Positions 62,101-64,000 of a DNA stretch of 64,000 bases are shown piece after piece. The stretch is taken from NCBI RefSeq assembly GCF_000423005.1, contig NZ_KE383968.1, positions 141,042-205,041 on the forward strand. Direction: 5' to 3'. Positions within the stretch are counted from its first letter, which is position 1; each line of letters opens with the position of its first letter. Position numbers and translations under genes: made by a program. A model generated the notes under the pieces. The model ran no database searches, had not been told where the DNA came from, and was given only the letters and a program-made list of their open reading frames with translations. This DNA is from Gelidibacter mesophilus DSM 14095 (GTDB lineage: Bacteria; Bacteroidota; Bacteroidia; Flavobacteriales; Flavobacteriaceae).

Positions 62101-62589
62101 TCAATGGTCAATAATTGTAACTCCTACTTTGTACTTGACATAATCGTTATTATCAATGTGCTTTAAGAAGTAGATATCTTTAAAATCATACGGTTCCCTA
62201 GCTATCTTCTTCCAACTATTATTTAAAATCCAATTATAATTTACCAAATTCAGTTTTTCAATCTCATTATTTGACAATTTAATTTCTTCTGTTGTCATAA
62301 CTTCAAAGGTTAATTTTGAAACTTGTATATCCAGATTGTCTCTACCACTTGCTGGATCGAAATAGTAATCGCCGTCATTTTTTGCTTCTTCTACTTTTTT
62401 TTGATGATAATCATATTCCTTTTTATTCAATAAATTTATGAACCCTATTTTTTCGCCAAACATCATATAACTCATGGCATATTCGGAATTAACATCTTCT
62501 AAGAGAAAATATACATTTTCCTTTTTTTGAGAAAAAGAGAAGATGGAATGAGTAAATACTTATAATAGCACAATCCTATTGACATTCAT
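62101..62589 (-). pseudogene. Hypothetical exported protein gene with an in-frame stop near its start
   Basis: The intact part (62101-62475, 124 aa from MSYMMFGEK) has no start region of its own. Reading upstream in the same frame gives codons for FSFSQKKENVYFLLEDVNSEYA, then TAA (complement 62560-62562), then MNVNRIVLL from an ATG at 62587-62589. Joined across the stop, this is a normal signal peptide (MNVNRIVLL, then VFTHSIFSFSQ). The simplest reading is a nonsense mutation in codon 10. A start at the internal ATG, giving a cytosolic product, is the alternative. Function unrecognised; the region is unusually AT-rich. Confidence 0.6.
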
Positions 62590-62626
62590 TATTTTAGAAT
62601 TTTCATAATTAATGATTTAGTATATC

Positions 62627-63346
62627 TCAATTTTCAATCTTTCGCCAAGTGGTTATAATTCCATTATTATTTTTAACAGTGAAATATTTTGATTTCATTG
62701 TTACAATTTCCATAGTATCTAATTGGTGCAAGATCGGTGCTCCAGTCTCATCTGCTTGTTCCTTTAGGTAAACTTCAATGTTGTAATTTTTATTTCTGAT
62801 GAGATTAATTTTTTGTTCTACAAAACCAAGATAGATAACGTTCAATTCAATTTGACTTCCGTCTTTAATCGTTTTGATTTCAACATAACCGTCTTCATTA
62901 GCACTAGATCCAGTGTAGCCTAATTTATTGGTGCTGTCTTTAAAAAAAACATTAGCATATTCTATTGGTTCACTTTTCCGTTTATCATAAACACTAACGG
63001 CTAAATCAATACTGTCAGAATTATTTTCCCATATACTTAAATTATAATAACCGAGGGATTTTGGCAATGTTCTATTGTAATCTACAATTAAAAAGTTGTC
63101 CATTAATTTAAAAATTCCTTCGCCATATTCCTTTGTGCCTAAATGTCCACTAAATTTATATGTAAACTTATTATCAGATTCAAAAGTTATACAGTTAGAA
63201 AAATCCATCAAATCATAATCTATACAAAAACTGCCTTTTAATGTAGTTTGAGAGTAGACATTGTTAAACACTATCCCAATTAAAATTAAGATTATTTTAC
63301 TACTTACATTTAGTCCCTTTAGAATTTGAATTTCCATTTTGTTCAT
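62627..63346 (-). CDS. Exported protein with carboxypeptidase-regulatory-like beta-sandwich
   Basis: A 239-aa protein with a signal segment (SKIILILIGIVFNNVYSQ). A C-terminal domain (about 115-205) has the CarboxypepD_reg pattern: DLAVSVYDKRKSEPIEYANVFFKD, then GYVEIKTIKDGSQIELNVIYLGF. It probably acts in the periplasm or at the surface. The start codon is Met1 or Met4, both inside the zincin gene, overlapping it by 38-47 bp. Role unknown; coupling suggests a joint function with the zincin. Confidence 0.7.
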   Translation of the reverse strand: MNKMEIQILKGLNVSSKIILILIGIVFNNVYSQTTLKGSFCIDYDLMDFSNCITFESDNKFTYKFSGHLGTKEYGEGIFKLMDNFLIVDYNRTLPKSLGYYNLSIWENNSDSIDLAVSVYDKRKSEPIEYANVFFKDSTNKLGYTGSSANEDGYVEIKTIKDGSQIELNVIYLGFVEQKINLIRNKNYNIEVYLKEQADETGAPILHQLDTMEIVTMKSKYFTVKNNNGIITTWRKIEN

Positions 63347-64000
63347 TTTTTAATATATTTTTAATTTTATCTCTTTCTGCTTGACTAGGTACTAGAATTT
63401 GAAAAGAATAAGTTTCCTCGATCATACCATTTTCTTTTGTAAATAACCCTCCAAAAGCCATGGCTCTATAATACTCCCATTCTAAATTTCCACCCGATGC
63501 ATATTTAGTGTCCCAAGCATATAGAGAAACAGCCATTGCATCGACGTACTGCCCCATAAAATTGTGATGAAAAGCTTCGACATCATAAATATCACAGCCA
63601 GTTTCCTCAGCGTATGATTCCATTTTTCTTCTAAAATCAAATCCCATATGAATGGGGTCGGCATACTTAACATTTAAAAATGCATGCACCATTTCATGAA
63701 TCATAGTTCTAGCAATTGATAATTGCGTTGCATTCTCAAGATATAAATCGTTAATTGACGTTGATACTCCGGTTGTGGATGCAGCCGTAGACTCTCTTAA
63801 ATTTTCGTTTTTAATAGAATAATTGTGATTGTCGCTATCATTAAACAACTTCAATATAGACTCCGCAAAGGTTAAATTCACCTTTGAAGTTGGTTTCATT
63901 ATTTTCTGCAACAAATCTTTCTTTATCATTTCAATTTCGAGCTGATTAAAAATAGCTTTCGCACATGAGTTAGTTAAATTGTTACGGACATCGTATGTAG
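63300..64000 (-). CDS. Protein with zinc metallopeptidase-like domain (partial, N-terminus outside window)
   Basis: The 3' part of a longer gene. From the ATG at 63927-63929 the frame stays open upstream to the right edge of the window (codons for NNLTNSCAKAIFNQLEIE and more), so that ATG is internal. A HEMVH zinc motif sits 78 residues after it (about 63684-63698), followed by YAEETGCDIYDVEAFHHNFM, in the manner of SprT-like zincins. It could be the C-terminal domain of a large secreted protein. It overlaps the next gene by 47 bp. Confidence 0.7.
   Translation of the reverse strand, partial: TYDVRNNLTNSCAKAIFNQLEIEMIKKDLLQKIMKPTSKVNLTFAESILKLFNDSDNHNYSIKNENLRESTAASTTGVSTSINDLYLENATQLSIARTMIHEMVHAFLNVKYADPIHMGFDFRRKMESYAEETGCDIYDVEAFHHNFMGQYVDAMAVSLYAWDTKYASGGNLEWEYYRAMAFGGLFTKENGMIEETYSFQILVPSQAERDKIKNILKNEQNGNSNSKGTKCK

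Overview
The window looks like a chromosomal segment from a marine-type member of the Flavobacteriaceae (Bacteroidota). The evidence is AT-rich DNA, start regions without Shine-Dalgarno sequences, many -7 boxes of the Bacteroidetes form TAnnTTTG, a type IX secretion (T9SS) sorting domain, a TonB-dependent receptor paired with a surface lipoprotein, and flavobacterial family members such as DUF4286, DUF3109, DUF2147 and HTTM. I saw no rRNA, tRNA, insertion sequence or CRISPR array. All calls come from reading the sequence; no database search was run.

Layout. 1-2.8 kb: a leftward redox/stress group (pirin, FMN reductase, second pirin, Crp/Fnr regulator). 3-8.7 kb: formate-tetrahydrofolate ligase, an alpha/beta hydrolase, a GNAT acetyltransferase and two beta-lactamase-fold serine hydrolases. 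8.8-15.7 kb: a galactose locus (galT, galK, Na+/sugar symporter, galM, GntR regulator) facing a LacI regulator. 16.1-17.5 kb: beta-barrel and DUF2147 exported proteins. 17.6-25 kb: a DNA-repair/mutagenesis island, with a DnaQ/GIY-YIG nuclease, a LexA-like S24 repressor and a toxin-antitoxin pair facing a short DnaE-type polymerase and DinB. 25-31 kb: HupE/UreJ, dCMP deaminase, S41 protease, a small flavoprotein, MarC, DUF3109 and a secreted unknown. 31.2-34 kb: a LytS/LytTR two-component system with an unusual upstream region. 34.5-42.8 kb: RDD protein, aspS, a ClC protein, tadA, dxs and dgt. 43-50.4 kb: TonB receptor, beta-helix lipoprotein and a large T9SS metalloprotease. 50.5-61.9 kb: ribF, HTTM protein, serS, TPR protein, DUF4286, rsmA, mgtE, a 2-hydroxyacid dehydrogenase and a DUF4870-like protein. 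62.1-64 kb: a more AT-rich accessory cluster with a zincin that runs off the window, a secreted protein and a probably broken gene.

How parts work together. The gal genes form a complete uptake-plus-Leloir module with its own regulator. The 17.6-25 kb island looks like an inducible translesion-synthesis set controlled by a self-cleaving repressor, with paired operator-like repeats between the divergent arms. The TonB receptor and lipoprotein are preceded by heptamers phased every 11 bp that resemble a Pho box, so they may be a phosphate-starvation uptake pair. Upstream of the LytTR regulator, a 13-bp direct repeat with a 21-bp period lies just before a -7 box. A 120-nt stretch follows with three hairpins and a T-tract but no gene, which suggests a small RNA controlled by the adjacent LytTR system. 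I consider that the best candidate for something undescribed.
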